A stretch of 64,000 bases of DNA, taken from the NCBI GenBank assembly GCA_019916065.1, contig CM034241.1, positions 2,448,562 through 2,512,561 of the forward strand. Direction: 5' to 3'. Both the position numbers and the translations under genes were made by a program. Positions 21,924 to 33,914 of this stretch are shown here, one piece after another. The notes beneath the pieces were generated by a model. The model had not been told where the DNA came from and did not search any database. It worked only from the letters and a program-made list of their open reading frames with translations. Numbering within the stretch: position 1 is the first letter of the stretch; every line of letters starts with the position of its first letter. Origin of the DNA: Vitellaria paradoxa. Lineage: Eukaryota > Streptophyta > Magnoliopsida > Ericales > Sapotaceae.

Positions 21924-24490
21924 TGTTGTGCCCCTAACTTAATTGTTGAGAGCAGATGGCATGGTAATGTGAAAACTAAATAAATAAATAAAATATGATT
22001 CAAGATCAATTCACAATAAATTATAATCATTGATGTATCTAAAATCACTCTTCATTGCCATATAAAATATTATTTAAATATGTTTCCATCAATTAAACAA
22101 TAATATAATCTACCTTAACGCCATCTCCAATAATAGTATCTAAGGTTTGCACAGTTAGAATATATACTATAGTTATGCTTATATCTCTCAAAATAATGAT
22201 ATTATGAAGATAGAATACAAACCTATACTTTAGGTCACACAATCTTTAATATAAATAATTCAACTCAATTTAAAAAATAAATAAAATTTTTTATCTATAA
22301 TTAAGATTGGACTCAAACTATTTTAGTTTAAGTTGCGTACGTATCTCACCTCGGTAATGAGGTCATCGTAATTTCTAATTTATTATCTAATGTTTATAAC
22401 CTAACTCATTATCAGTAAATTAAATATTAAATCATTATAATTAATAACCTCAGTATATTAACACATAACAATAATTTATGCAATATCATGCAAGGTAATA
22501 ATATAATGTAATGCTAATGCAGGTTCCCTAATCTTCATTTACCCTTAACATTATCTTGGGATAGGTGACACTTAGCAAAGCACGCGAGTTCATCAACCAC
22601 ACTGTTAACGCTTACAGCGAACATATATCTCAATATATGTATAAACTGAGTGGGGAACTGTATAACACCCCACCAGTATAAGACTCAAAAGAACCGTGTT
22701 ACACCCCTTGGCCCACCTACGTATCCCATCTCGGAAATCGGGTCATCGCACGTATATCAGGTCATTGGCGAACATACATCACTTCTTATTCCACGTATCC
22801 CACCTTAGGAATCAATTCATCGTAGTTCATAATTTATTATCTAATGTTTACAACCCAACTCATTATTAGTAAATCAAACATTAAACCTCATTATAATTAA
22901 TACCTCAGTATATCAACACATAACAATAATTTATGTAATATCATGTAATAAATAATGATGGAATGTAATACCAATGCAGATTCTCTAATCTCCATCTACC
23001 CCGAACCTTATCCTGAGACGTGTGACACTTAGCACAGCACGCGGGGTCACAATCGCACTGTTTATACTTATGACGAACATATATCTCAATATGTATATAA
23101 ACTAAGTGGGGAACTGTGTAACACTTCCACTACTATAAGACTCAGGAGAACCATGATATACCCCTTGGTCCCCTTGCTTGGAAATCGTATTACACTCCTA
23201 GTCAGGTATCTACTTAGCTCAAGCAGGGTCCGGCTGCGGTCTGGTTGCAGTTTGGAAAAAAATCTTACAATCATATCTCATAATTAATATCCAAACGCCA
23301 AATGATTAAACTCTAATCATATATGTTAACTGGAGATCATTTGTATCTTCAAAATCTCATTTTATCTTTTTTTTTTCAAATCGAGGATCCTGTTCATATA
23401 TATAACTCGTATCTCGACGCATCAATAATAGAAATCTTAGCCAATCAGTAATCACAATAGAAAACTAGATGATGCAACCTCAACCCTATGCACATGATAT
23501 ATTCAATCATGTAAATAAATATCATTTTAATATAAACTTACATTATCATTAGGCTTGATGATGATTTGGGATTCATTTCATCTTTAAAAATCAATAATAA
23601 TTAAGTTTAGGCACAAAACAAGTATTTAGAAATCAATTTTGACATTTTCAGAAATTCTGCTTGGTATCTAGTCACCAGAAGTTGCAGTTCGGACACAAAC
23701 ATCCGGACACCCTAGTCTACGATCTGGACATCGCCGTTCGGACACCCTATGTTATGATCCAGACACCAAAAGCCAGCTCTTAGTTTTTGGGTTTGTTTTT
23801 AATGAAAACCCAACTCCAAAACTATCCCAAATCACTCATCCAACCTCCAAACTCAACAATCAATTATATAAAACATTTAAACATCTTAATAGTATATTTT
23901 TACAACATTTAATTGAAGAATAACTCAAATATTTACAAAATCTCCACATATATATGTATATATATACATATATTTCATAAATCTCACAATAAATCAAATC
24001 AAGCATATTATACATCAAAATATCCTAACAACGCCTAAAATACAAATATAAGTATTACCTACTTCGAATTCAAAGAGAAAGAAAAAAGAAAGGTTTAGTT
24101 TGGCTTCTAAACTTTTGACGTTGACTTCTCCCAACTCGAGCGAACCACACGAAATGGACACTACTATGACATTCATGGCATCGAATACTATTCCGATTCA
24201 CTGGCTTTCCTTTTTGAAACTCTCTCTCTCTGTTTTCTTTCTTCTTTCTCTCTTCTCTCCGTTCTCTTTCTACCTCTTGATTTTGGAATGGCTGAGAGCT
24301 AAAAAGAACAAAAAAAAAAAAAAAAAAGGAAATGAAAAAATGGCTGGGCCTTTGGCCCAAATGTCTAACCTAATACTACTTCAAGCCAAACTCAATCTAG
24401 GAAAAATAAAATAAACAAACTTATTCTCAGTTTAAATTTTATTGGTCCAAAATAACACATAAATGACTAAAAATAATACCAGGTGTTACA
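21924..24490 (-). mobile_element. LTR-like insertion (probable solo LTR), 2.57 kb
   Basis: It begins TG and ends CA on either strand (TGTTGTGCCCC..GGTGTTACA on plus; TGTAACACC.. on minus), flanked by GTTTA (21919-21923) and GTTCA (24491-24495) as a 5-bp target duplication. The sister hAT copy at 62745-63552 lacks this insertion. No gag or pol was found, so a solo LTR or a non-autonomous element is most likely. LTRs starting TGTAACACC are common among plant Gypsy elements, which suggests the minus orientation. Confidence 0.6.
22336..23169. repeat. Tandem duplication, period about 454 bp
   Basis: 22336-22714 and 22790-23169 share the same ordered words: TTTATTATCTAATGTTTA, ACATAACAATAATTTATG, GTGACACTTAGCA, CGAACATATATCTCAATAT and GTGGGGAACTGT. 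The two copies are moderately diverged. It lies within the LTR-like insertion. Confidence 0.85.
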
Positions 24491-25132
24491 GTTCAATATT
24501 AGGTTTGAATGTCCTTTATGAATAGTGATTCTTATTATATTGTCTTTTAAGAGTATGTTCCTGTGTATTTTGTGCATTTATTTCTAATATTTATAATATA
24601 TTTTTTTTACTTTCAAAAAAAAAAAAAAAACTTAGAAGTCATTTGACTAATGAATTTGTTTAATTTAATAAATTTAACATTTTTACCACTTACTAATTTT
24701 TTTATTTTTATCTCAAATTAGGTATTTAACAGGTACTTAACGGATAATTTGATCAATTAAACATAAATAGAGTTCGCGGGTTTGGAACAGGTTTCACAGG
24801 CTTGGGATTCCAAACAAAAAAATAAACAGGTTTAGGACGTTAATAGTAAGTAAAAATAAACAGGTTTGGTAATGAGATTAGCTCTTTAGGCGGGTACTCT
24901 ACCCGTTTATATCCCTAGAAATGCCATAGGCCATCCCACCCTAGATTTGATTTCTACAAAAATCTAAAGGTCTAAAATTATTTTACGTCACATCTCTTGT
25001 CAAATCACATCTCTTATCTCTTTTTATATTCCACCCACCAAACATCAACAAAATAATCCTACATAAAGAAATTAATATCATATTATATCCAATTCTATAC
25101 ATTATTCTATGATATTATTTATCCCCAATTTA

Positions 25133-25932
25133 AGCTTCTTAATGAGACGAATCTAGATTAGATCTAGATTAGATCCTTTAAATTTAGATCCAATTATAAT
25201 GGATCCAATCCAAATTGAAAAATAATTAGATCTGATTTATAAGATTTAGTTCAAATCCATATATCTAACATATCTGATTTGTTTTAAAGATGATTTTATA
25301 AAGCCATTGTTTCATAAAAATAATAAAAAAAATTATATATACATATATATAATAAAAAATAAAACGTACAGTAGTTGATTTTTATTTTTTTATAAAAATA
25401 GATGTTAAGCATGTGATGATCATGTGACTACCTTTTTTTTTTTTGGTTATGCATCCAAACGAAATGCTAACGATTCTTTTGTTTTCGTAAATAGTTTTAG
25501 GGGCATAGTACAGAATTTTTTTATAGTTGATGGAGTTAAACTAATACCTAGGTCATAGTTGAGGGGTGCTGGGGGGTAGTTAACCCTAATCTTTATAGGG
25601 GTGTTGAGGATGCAGCTGCTGTTGAAAGTATTATATATATAAATATAATAAAAAGATATTATATATTTTTATATTATTTTATTTTTATATACATGTGTGA
25701 TAATTAAGGATCTGATATTTGTAATTTGTTATATTATTTTTAATTTTTAATTTTTAAATATTTATTTTTAAAAATAATGGGTTTGACGGATCATTTAGAT
25801 TTAGATCCATTAATTCTTAAACCTAACAAATCTAAATCCGTTGAGTCACATATTTAATTGAATAGATTTGATCTAATATTATTAGATTTAGTCCAAATCA
25901 GATTTGGACAAAATCTGTCCCATTGAGAGAGC
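25133..25932. mobile_element. Foldback/TIR element of about 800 bp
   Basis: The left end CTTCTTAATGAGACGAATCT and the inverted right end CTCTCTCAATGGGACAGATTT match imperfectly. Both halves are rich in TTAGATTTAGATCC-type words in opposite orientation. No ORF is present. A target duplication was not established. Confidence 0.5.
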
Positions 25933-28350
25933 CTACTCCAATTTAATCAACATGGCCCAAGGGTCATCGCCTTTGTGCCTTTTTCACGTGAATTTTTTTT
26001 TTTTTTTTGGGGTTCTTAATTATTTAAAAATTATACTTTTTCTTTATTTTTTTTTGCACCAAATCATTTGAAAATTTTATTTTTACCTACACTGAATACA
26101 AATATTGAATCTGTCATTAGCAAGGAAAGGAAAAAAAAAAAAAAAAAAAGAAACAAAGAAATGAACAAGAGAGGATGATAAAAATTTGAAAGGTGAATTG
26201 TACACTTCCTTAAATAAGTTTTTTAATACAAAAATTAAATTATAATACATACATTTTTCACATTTTTTTTTTTTCATCCAACCCAATAATACGAAGGGAT
26301 TCCTCCCCCAGAACAAATGGATGTTACGGTTTTTTATGTCGGCATTCTCATCAACCCGAATAGAGTACTCTGATAAGGGTTTTCATCGGCATTTATTCTA
26401 GGCCGTTATCGAACTCTGACATTTTTTTGTCGGTGGGCATATTTTTTCTATTCTGATCAAAACGATTGCATTTGAGGGTTCTCCAAACACGGGATTGTCA
26501 ATAGAAACATCATAAATGAATCTTGTCTCTTTATTTTTATTAAATAATTTCCTTTTTTTAACGGATTTTGTTCTGTATCCGTGGATTTAACATTTTATAT
26601 AATTTTTTTTTTTTTTTTCAAATTGCAGAATTTAGAATATGCTTGTTACTCACTTTTAGTTAAGAACATAAATAAACTCATGAATAAAACATAATTGATG
26701 TTAAATTTTACGTTTGTAATTGACAGTTTTTGAATAGAATAACAAAGTCAAAACATGTATCTTAGACATTTTATAGAGATTCAATATACATATATTTCAT
26801 CGTTTTATGAAGTAAATATAGAGAACAACGAAACTAGAACAAAGCAAGCAACGAAGCAGCATGGAAGCAGAGCATCACAAAGACAGAATATTGTTTGCTT
26901 GCAAGCTGCGGCCAGCAAGCGAGGGTCAAGCTAGCTTCTCAAGGCCTTTTGGCAGTTCAATTGGATTTTACTGGGAACGCTGCACAAAATTTGACTAATA
27001 CATGAGCTCGCTGGAGAGAGAGTTGACAGAAAAATCAAAACTTTATTGTTCCAAAGAGATGACTGAAAAATAAAAAACCTTATTGTCTAATATCTTGTGT
27101 TGGGATATGATTGCCTTGAAAATGGAATGGCCTTTGGATATGATTGCCTTGAAAAAATGGAATGAGCCTTAAAATCATCTTAGATCCAGATGTGTTATAG
27201 TTTAGATGTTTGACGAGAAATAAGAAGTGTTCATCAATTTCTTAACAAGTTTTCATATGATTGTAGCAAAAGTTGGACCAATTCAAACTCATATGTTGGG
27301 CTATTTTTTTTTTTTTTTAACCAGATTCGAATTCCAGATATCTCAAAAGAAAAATGTATTCCAATGAAGTTTCATATCATCTTAGTAAATTCAAACTGAT
27401 CTAAACCCAAGTCATGAAATGAACTGTATTGGGCGCTTCCATGTGTCTTATCGACTAAATAAGTTTTAGTTTAATCGGAAATCGAGTAGAAGAATGAAAA
27501 ATCACATTCTAAATTTCCCCAAATGTTGACTGTGTGTTTAAATCTTAAAATTGTATTATAGGTTCTTATTTATTAAACTTCATTTTATATCTTCAATTTA
27601 CTAGATGTTATCATAATTTTATTTTAAACATCATTTTCAAATATCTTTTTTTTTCTAAGAAAATAATATATCTTTACATTTTTTTGGTTTCATGTACTTC
27701 TTACCAAAAAAAAATTGAGTCGTAAAATAATAGGTTTAAGTTTAAGTTATTCCAATCATAACTCATCTTTTAAATAGATTGGTATTTTTTTAATTCACAA
27801 TTCATGTTGACTTAACTCAAACCTACTCGTTTATCACCTTACTTAGCTCGTATCCTTTTGAGTTATGCTTAGAAATGCCCAAGAATTCAAAGTTTTATAA
27901 TTCTTGAAGGCCCCTAATATTAACTCGAGATACGATTTCTTCAAACTTCATATTATTTTTATCATATCAAGAACTATATAAACATGAGTAGTGAGGTAAA
28001 TTTCCATTAAATAAAAAGATGTTCCATAGAATTAAAATCTGCATGATGTGATATTTTTCTAGATTAGCAAATCATTATCATGAACATAAATATAAAGTAA
28101 GCAAGCAAAGTATAAATCTATATTCATAATCTTACAACCTTATTCTCCACTAATATTGGTTCTAACCTAGATAATTCAGAATTCCATGATCATTATTTCA
28201 AGATAAAATAAATAAATTAAAGAAAGAAAGAATAAGAGCAACAATACGAAAGAATAAAATTTTATTCAACTCCATAAGAATGGAGGGCAAAATATAAAGT
28301 ACATGAAATTTCATAACTGTTTACCTTCGGCAAGCCTAGGATGCTGAAGA
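25933..28350. other. Non-coding stretch
   Basis: No gene is supported. A short tandem repeat of GGATATGATTGCCTTGAAAA occurs at about 27105-27157. Several long A or T runs are present (25990, 26130, 26270, 26600, 27305). Confidence 0.5.
28261..28266 (-). terminator. Candidate polyadenylation signal AATAAA
   Basis: AATAAA read on the minus strand, about 90 bp downstream of the stop of the unidentified 28354-28704 reading frame. Confidence 0.3.
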
Positions 28351-28353
28351 TTA

Positions 28354-28704
28354 GTTTTAGGGTGAATTTAAGAGGTCTTGAATGACCTTTGATGAGCTAA
28401 AATTGTCAAAGAGGTGAAAAGTTACATTAGAATTGAAGTTTGTTCCAGGCCATGGCATCTGGATGAGGATTTGGCGTCTATAAGTAGAATTGGTTTGCTG
28501 GTTGCATCTAGAAGTGAGCCTAATTATTCGAAACTTAAGAAGGGGTGATCGATTTCCGGTTCTATCTGAATTATTCAAAATATTTCGATTCCTTAATAAA
28601 TGGATTTAAACTGTTGAGAATACCATTACCTTCGTGTCACAAGTTCTTCAGCATCATGAATTACTAAAGAATCATCTGCGGTAGATACGGTCTCTGCTTG
28701 AACT
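28354..28704 (-). CDS. Possible 3' end of an unidentified gene (two exons)
   Basis: I do not recognise this protein. On the minus strand an exon at 28630-28704 encodes VQAETVSTADDSLVIHDAEE followed by LVTR, bounded by a TGTGTAG acceptor and a GAAG|GTAATGG donor. Splicing to an acceptor at about 28558 (CAGATAG|AACC) keeps the frame open (TGNRSPLLKFRIIRL.. to ..VIQDLLNSP and a stop at 28357-28359). A canonical AATAAA lies 90 bp past the stop, at 28261-28266 read on the minus strand. No upstream exon could be joined, and no domain is evident. It may equally be a decayed relic or chance. Confidence 0.3.
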
Positions 28705-29386
28705 CTACACAATCAAAGCAAGATAACCAAAGGTAGGTCAGAGCATACCCTGCTTATGCATTCTTATGACTCAAAATATTTCTATTTGTAGGCTCCAGAA
28801 TACAAACGGACTTTGTTAAAAATTTATTAAACGAAGTTTCATAGTTGGTAATTCCAAATTCTGGAAAATGATCCAGTGGGTCTCTTTTTGAAAGTTGACA
28901 AGGAACAATATAGTATAAATTGGAGTGGCTTAGTCCACTATTGATGCTAATCCCGTGAAAAGTTGAAACTTTAAAAAGCTCTTGCTATCAAACTACCCCC
29001 AAACAAATGTTTTCCAGCAGGAGGATTGATTTTTGAAGACTTATATTTGGGGCACGTTTGGAAGTAAAATTTTTAACAATTTTTAGTAAAAGTTGTTTGG
29101 TGTAACTTTTTATGTATTTGATAAAATTTTAAATTTTTAACAATTTTTAGAAATTTTTTGTAATTCTTGATTCTTTAGTAAAAAATTACAGACATTTTTA
29201 AGAATTTTTACAAACTCTAGATTTTTCAGTTAAATAGTGAAAGAATTTTCATAAATTTTTGATACTATTGAGGTGTTGCCAAACACCAAAAAAAAATTGC
29301 CAATAATTTTTCTCTTCTTTATTATTATTATTATTATTTTTTTAGTTCACTACTGAGGATTTTTCATATCTATTACTTGAATCTTA

Positions 29387-29604
29387 CTTCTGGAGTCGGA
29401 GTGAAACTCGCAACCGCTACCTATGGGTGCGCACTAGGTGAAGCCCGTCCCGTGACCCTAACCGGCAAAGAACTACGAGGAGATATTAGATGGCCCTCCA
29501 CAATTAGAGGAAGGAATGCCCCCAAGAGGAGTCGAACCTGGGACTTATTGATCCCAGACCCTTCAACCTGCCATCTAAACCAACTCCACTACCCCTTTCG
29601 GGGC
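29387..29604 (-). mobile_element. tRNA-derived SINE (218 bp)
   Basis: On the minus strand it starts GCCCCGAAAGGGGTAGTGG and carries an A-box-like GGTTTAGATGGC and a B box GGTTCGACTCC with tRNA-like spacing. It is flanked by a perfect 13-bp target duplication TACTTGAATCTTA (29374-29386 and 29605-29617). The 93-residue plus-strand ORF over it is a by-product. Confidence 0.88.
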
Positions 29605-29617
29605 TACTTGAATCTTA

Positions 29618-31014
29618 ACTTGCATGCAGTAACTGAGGATCGTGAAGAGGCACATTGAAAATTTGTAAAGTAGTCAATAAATTAACGCTTACACTGAATA
29701 GACATGATCAAACAAAAAGATATATAAACATAGTAAATGGAGTTTGAAATAGTTGTAGTTTGGGAGTAAGAGCTTTTAAAAGCTTTTCACAGAATCAATA
29801 TGGAAATCGAACAGAATTAATTAAATATTTCGATATGGTTTAACCAAAATAGAATTTATCAAAATTATATTTATATACATAAATATTTAATATCTAATTT
29901 TATTTTATTTTTTTATGAATTCATTATTATATTAACCAAAGTCATATTTATGCATATAAAATCTAAGCTTATTCTTTTATAAATTGATTATTGATAAATA
30001 TATATTTTATATAAATAAATATCGACCCCGACCAACTTTCAATTCTTTCAATTGTATAGATACATCTGAAATTGAATTGAAATATAATTTGAATTTAAAA
30101 AAAAAATATTTGAGATGGAACTAAAGACTAAAACTTGAGATTTCAATTTGATTATTCAGTTTCAATTTGGTTTTACGCTTCCCTTCTTAGAAAGAAGAAA
30201 AAAAAAAGAAAAACTTATAAAATTCAATTCAAGCTTAGTTTGGAAAATATTAGCTCCAGTTTTTTTTTTAATAGTTTGTTTACAAAAAAAATTAATTCTT
30301 GTATTCGAATCTTTTAAACATGTTAGTTATATTGATAAATATATAAAAAATAACTAAAAATAAAAAATTCATGTTCGAATGAAAAATGTTAATTTAAAAA
30401 AAAAATTACCTTTGGTCATACATGCTTGAATTTTTGTATTTGGAATTTTTGTATAATATTTTTTTTATGAATATATGAATAGTATACTTAGAAGCCTGCA
30501 AACAAAATAAAAGAAATCAAATTTCAACAAAAAGAATCTTATAAAATGAAATAAAAAAAAAAAGTTAAAACGGAGAAAATTGGAGTTCATCATTCACTTT
30601 GAAAAATTTATGACTTTGACAGTGTTTGATTTGTTAAGAAAATTTAAAAAAATTGATGTAAAAATAAAACGTGATGGAATTTAATTAAAAAATAATTAAA
30701 AAGTTAATTAGAATTTTTTTGTCCAAACATTTTTTTTTTGGGTAATTTTACTATTTTAGGATCTGAGTTTAGTAATTTAATATTTCGGCAATTCTAGTTC
30801 GTGCGGGTCGGAGGCAAATTAAGGACGGAAGCGGGGGGCTGAAGCCGCCGCCGAGTCCACCGGCTGCAATCAAGTTAAACGACGTCATTTTCGACGTCGT
30901 TCCTGATTCCCTTAAACTTGCATCAGATAATCTGACTTCGCCTTCGAAGTTCGAACACAGACCCTCTCTACATTTACATTTTACGTATTCTTGCCATGAA
31001 ACCCTTATTGTCCC
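29618..31014. other. Non-coding stretch with a GC-rich island at its right end
   Basis: AT-rich to about 30770. From 30780 the base composition changes sharply to GC-rich, with the motif AAACGACGTCATTTTCGACG at 30876. The composition suggests an old promoter/5' region. Minus-strand ORFs of 152 and 112 residues here (30769-31312) match nothing I know. Confidence 0.45.
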
Positions 31015-31095
31015 ATGAGCCGTACCAAGCAGCCTGCTCGGAAATCCACCGGCGGCAAGGATCATCGGAAGCAGCTCGCAAGCAAGCCACCTTAG
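31015..31095 (+). pseudogene. Short stub resembling the histone H3 N-terminal tail
   Basis: From the ATG at 31015 the translation is [20 protein letters not shown], then LASKPP and a stop at 31093. It matches the H3 tail ([20 protein letters not shown]) at most positions, including K4, R8, K9 and S10, then ends before the histone fold. No trace of the fold was found downstream in any frame. It could be a pseudogene fragment or the start of an unrelated reading frame; the GC-rich island continues to about 31500 with no recognised product. Confidence 0.45.
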
Positions 31096-31764
31096 GGTGC
31101 GTCTGGCCGATTTGCCAAGAACGCCGTCGACTGAGTCGCCGACGGTTTGATCGGACCAGTCGTCCTGCAGCTTGATTGGGCGATGAGAGTGACGTTTTTG
31201 AAGTTGAAGGAAGGTTTGGGGGTTCATGAGAAAAGAGGGTTTTGGGCGCGACTGGAGGAATCAATGATTGTTTTCCGTCGTTTGAGCAGATCAGTCTTGG
31301 AGAAAACTTCACGCCAGCCAGGATGAAGGGGTTTCGATTGGTTCGATTTCAGTTTTGCTCGGGTTGAGCGAATTGGAGGCCTTGGAATCAAATTCAGAGC
31401 CGGTCAAGTTGCAGTTGGACAAAGTCAGAGATTCGCTCGAAAGCTTCATCATTTTGAATCATTTGTTTCCGCAGGAGCAAAGTACAAGCCTTTGATGGTT
31501 CAAGGTTGTCTGTGTTATTGGTTTTATTGTTATGAACAAAGTTGAGGGAAACTGTTTAGGGGTAGTGTTCTCTTGCTCCTAGTTACTATTCTTTTTCTCT
31601 GGGCAAAATCAGCTGCAATTTTAAACCCGTAACCTTCTTCAATAACCCTTGATGGCATTCTTGTGCTTCTTTGCCGTGGATTTGTTCATCTTTTTGTCAG
31701 TTATCAAATATAAGACAATCAAGCATTTTAAGATAATGGACTATGACATATGGTTCTGAAATTA

Positions 31765-32028
31765 GGTTGAGTTTGAAAAGAAAAAAAAATATTTTATTTT
31801 ATTTTATTTTTTTGGTAGTTGACTATTAGCGAATTACTAAAAAATTTAATTTTTTTATTTGGAAAGAGAAAAACTAATTTTTTAATTTTTTTTATTAATT
31901 TAAACATTTTTACCCTCTTAAATTTTAAAAGAAAATAAAGTTTAAAAAAATAGGAGATAAATTTGGTTGATTTAAAAAAATTAAAAAACTAATAACTGGT
32001 AGCCTAGTTAGCTACCAACTTTTTTTCC
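31765..32028. mobile_element. Tourist-like MITE, same family as 752-1044
   Basis: It begins TTA|GGTTGAGTTTGAAAAG, identical to the 752 element for 14 bases, and keeps the internal order (GTAGTTGACTATTAGCGAATTA, TAATTTAAACATTTTTACC). The right end is worn (TTTTTCC|TAA). Confidence 0.55.
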
Positions 32029-33262
32029 TAAATAATATCTCAGTCTCTCAGTTTGTAGACAAAAATTACTTACTTCAATACCTCTCACTCCTGCAATGCA
32101 GTAGTCTTGTGCACATGAATTGCCCTATATACTGCATTCATTTTCCCACGATAAGGAATTTGGTTTAACCACTTTGATTGAATCTTAACTCATTTGCTTT
32201 TTTGTACATCGAATACACATAATTTGAGGTTTAAATATGTAATTTCAAGTCCTTTCTTTTTTTAATGGACATTTTATGAGAACATGGCAATTTCAAAAAT
32301 CCATAGTGGTGCTATTTGCTTTGGGGACATGCCATAAGTCCTTGTGTTTTGTTGTGTGAAACCTAATGCAGTTAGGTGGATATGGTTCTTTCTTACTAAT
32401 TGTATGACAATTTTGACCAATTTGCTGCTCAATCTTACAAAAGATTAAAAAAAAGGATCACATAACTGAACTAGGAAACGAGATGTTCAGCTGTTGAAAT
32501 CATATATGCAGCTGATTATGGAAAACAAATTATTTTGACATGGTAAGAGTTAATAAAAGTTATTGATGATATTATTTTACAAAGCCTGTGCAGAGATTTC
32601 AGATTTTGAGCTCTCACCAATTTAGGAGCAAGCTCCAGTTTGGATGGCATTAATTCCCTATAGGCTGTACCTAAGGAAGATTAGATATTGTGCATTAGAT
32701 CATAATATATATATATATATATATCTCATATTACTTTTTGAATGCTAGCGTAGAAGTCACTTCTAAAGAAGGGAAACATGATGTAGATTAAAGAGAGTCC
32801 CAATTTGATTTGAACATGTATGATGGATCTTTAAAAACTCTCCCTGCATCATCTGAGACCTTCCTTGAATTTTTATCTCATGTTTTAAAACTAAAATTAT
32901 AAATAAGAACTTTGACATTAAGAATATGCTTGGGTTAAGGATTTGTGTAGGAAAAGAAAATAAAATTACTTGCATAAATGCATATAGTATATAATCATTT
33001 CTTATGATTAATCAAACAAAAAAATTAAATATTTTGACAAATATCTAGTCATTTTCTTCTTATTTTTTATTCCAAGTAAAAATAAATTCAATGTCTTTCA
33101 TTACATTCTACTTTCCAAACTTTTTCACTTTGCCTTTTCTTTGCCTCCACAAATCCAAGATCCAAACCTTACTAAAAGAAACAAGTTTGCATTGTATCAC
33201 AACAATTGTTGAAGTGCTTATTGTTGTTGCGTATTGAGGCAGACCTGCTCCACCACTTCCAG
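32029..33262. other. Non-coding stretch
   Basis: No ORF or transposon end is supported. It may include intron or upstream sequence of the reticulon relic that follows. (AT)n occurs at 32703-32722. Confidence 0.5.
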
Positions 33263-33727
33263 ATTGTACCTCTCGGAAGAAGTGGTAAATGATGTAGCAG
33301 CTTCCATTCGGAGCCTCATGAATGCGTTTCTCTCATCTCTAAGGATGTTGCTCTCGGAAAGGACATGAGAATGTTCTTGACAATCGCTGCATTTCTGCTG
33401 CTAATTTCTGTCGTGGGGGGATTGACTGATTTCCGTGCGTTGGGCTATACAGTAAGTTTCAATTGTGATTCGTTTTCATTTTGAAGAGTATGAAATTCGA
33501 CCGATCATTGATACTGATAGTGTAATGAGATTCCAGTGCGCACACACATGTATATATCTCATCTTCTTTTATTTTTTATTTTTTGCCCTCCTGGTTTGGC
33601 TGTTATCAACGTTCTATCACAAAAGCATGAATGATTCTCATTTTTGTATTTCTGATTTCCTTCATGGCAGGCCTTGTTATGTTTCTTACAGTTCCAGCAT
33701 TGCATGAGAAGTATGAAGATTATATAG
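33263..33727 (+). pseudogene. Reticulon-like protein B (RTNLB) gene fragment
   Basis: Exon 33263-33451 follows a CTTCCAG acceptor and encodes LYLSEEVVNDVAASIRSLMN, AFLSSLR, then DVALGKDMRMFLTIAAFLLL and ISVVGGLTDFRALGYT, the reticulon homology domain up to its second hydrophobic hairpin. Exon 33671-33727 adds LVMFLTVPALHEKYEDYI. Relatives bend ER membranes. The frame is broken twice, each time by what looks like one missing G: at about 33343 (between SSLR and DVAL) and at the 33451 donor (ACAGTAAG where ACAG|GTAAG would restore phase). Neither the first reticulon exon nor the last part of the domain was found, so this is probably a pseudogene fragment. Confidence 0.68.
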
Positions 33728-33891
33728 GTAGGTATATACCAACGGGGTGCTGGTATTGAGGCAGTTGTCATGTATATGAGGTTTGATTTGGAGTGCCTTG
33801 GTAGGTTCCAAAATTGTTTTGGAGAAGAAAAAATTAAGCTGAATTCTCTCTGTTTCTATTGCATTTGAAGACTTATCTAGAGATCATATCT

Positions 33892-33914
33892 TTCTCTCTC
33901 TCTCTCTCTCTCTC
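33892..33914. repeat. (TC)n microsatellite
   Basis: About 11 uninterrupted CT units. Confidence 0.9.

Larger units (their letters stand above)
21581..24917 (+). mobile_element. hAT-type composite element, 3.3 kb
   Basis: The ends TAGAGATGTTAATGGG and (inverted) TAGGGATATAAACGGG are terminal inverted repeats. They are flanked by the 8-bp duplication GAAATACC / GAAATGCC (21573-21580 and 24918-24925). Inside are a left arm with GGTACC-rich words (to about 21830), a retroelement-like 3' segment ending in a run of A near 24617, and a right arm. A sister copy in inverse orientation lies at 62745-63552. No transposase was seen. The large size is due to the nested insertion 21924-24490. Confidence 0.75.

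Noticed and set aside
24070..24414. Overlapping 96- and 104-residue ORFs on opposite strands
   Set aside because: Low-complexity purine/pyrimidine sequence within the LTR-like insertion.
29377..29658. 93-residue plus-strand ORF
   Set aside because: It lies almost wholly within the SINE at 29387-29604.
30769..31312. 152- and 112-residue minus-strand ORFs in the GC-rich island
   Set aside because: They overlap each other in different frames, match no family, and GC-rich sequence has few stops; judged spurious.
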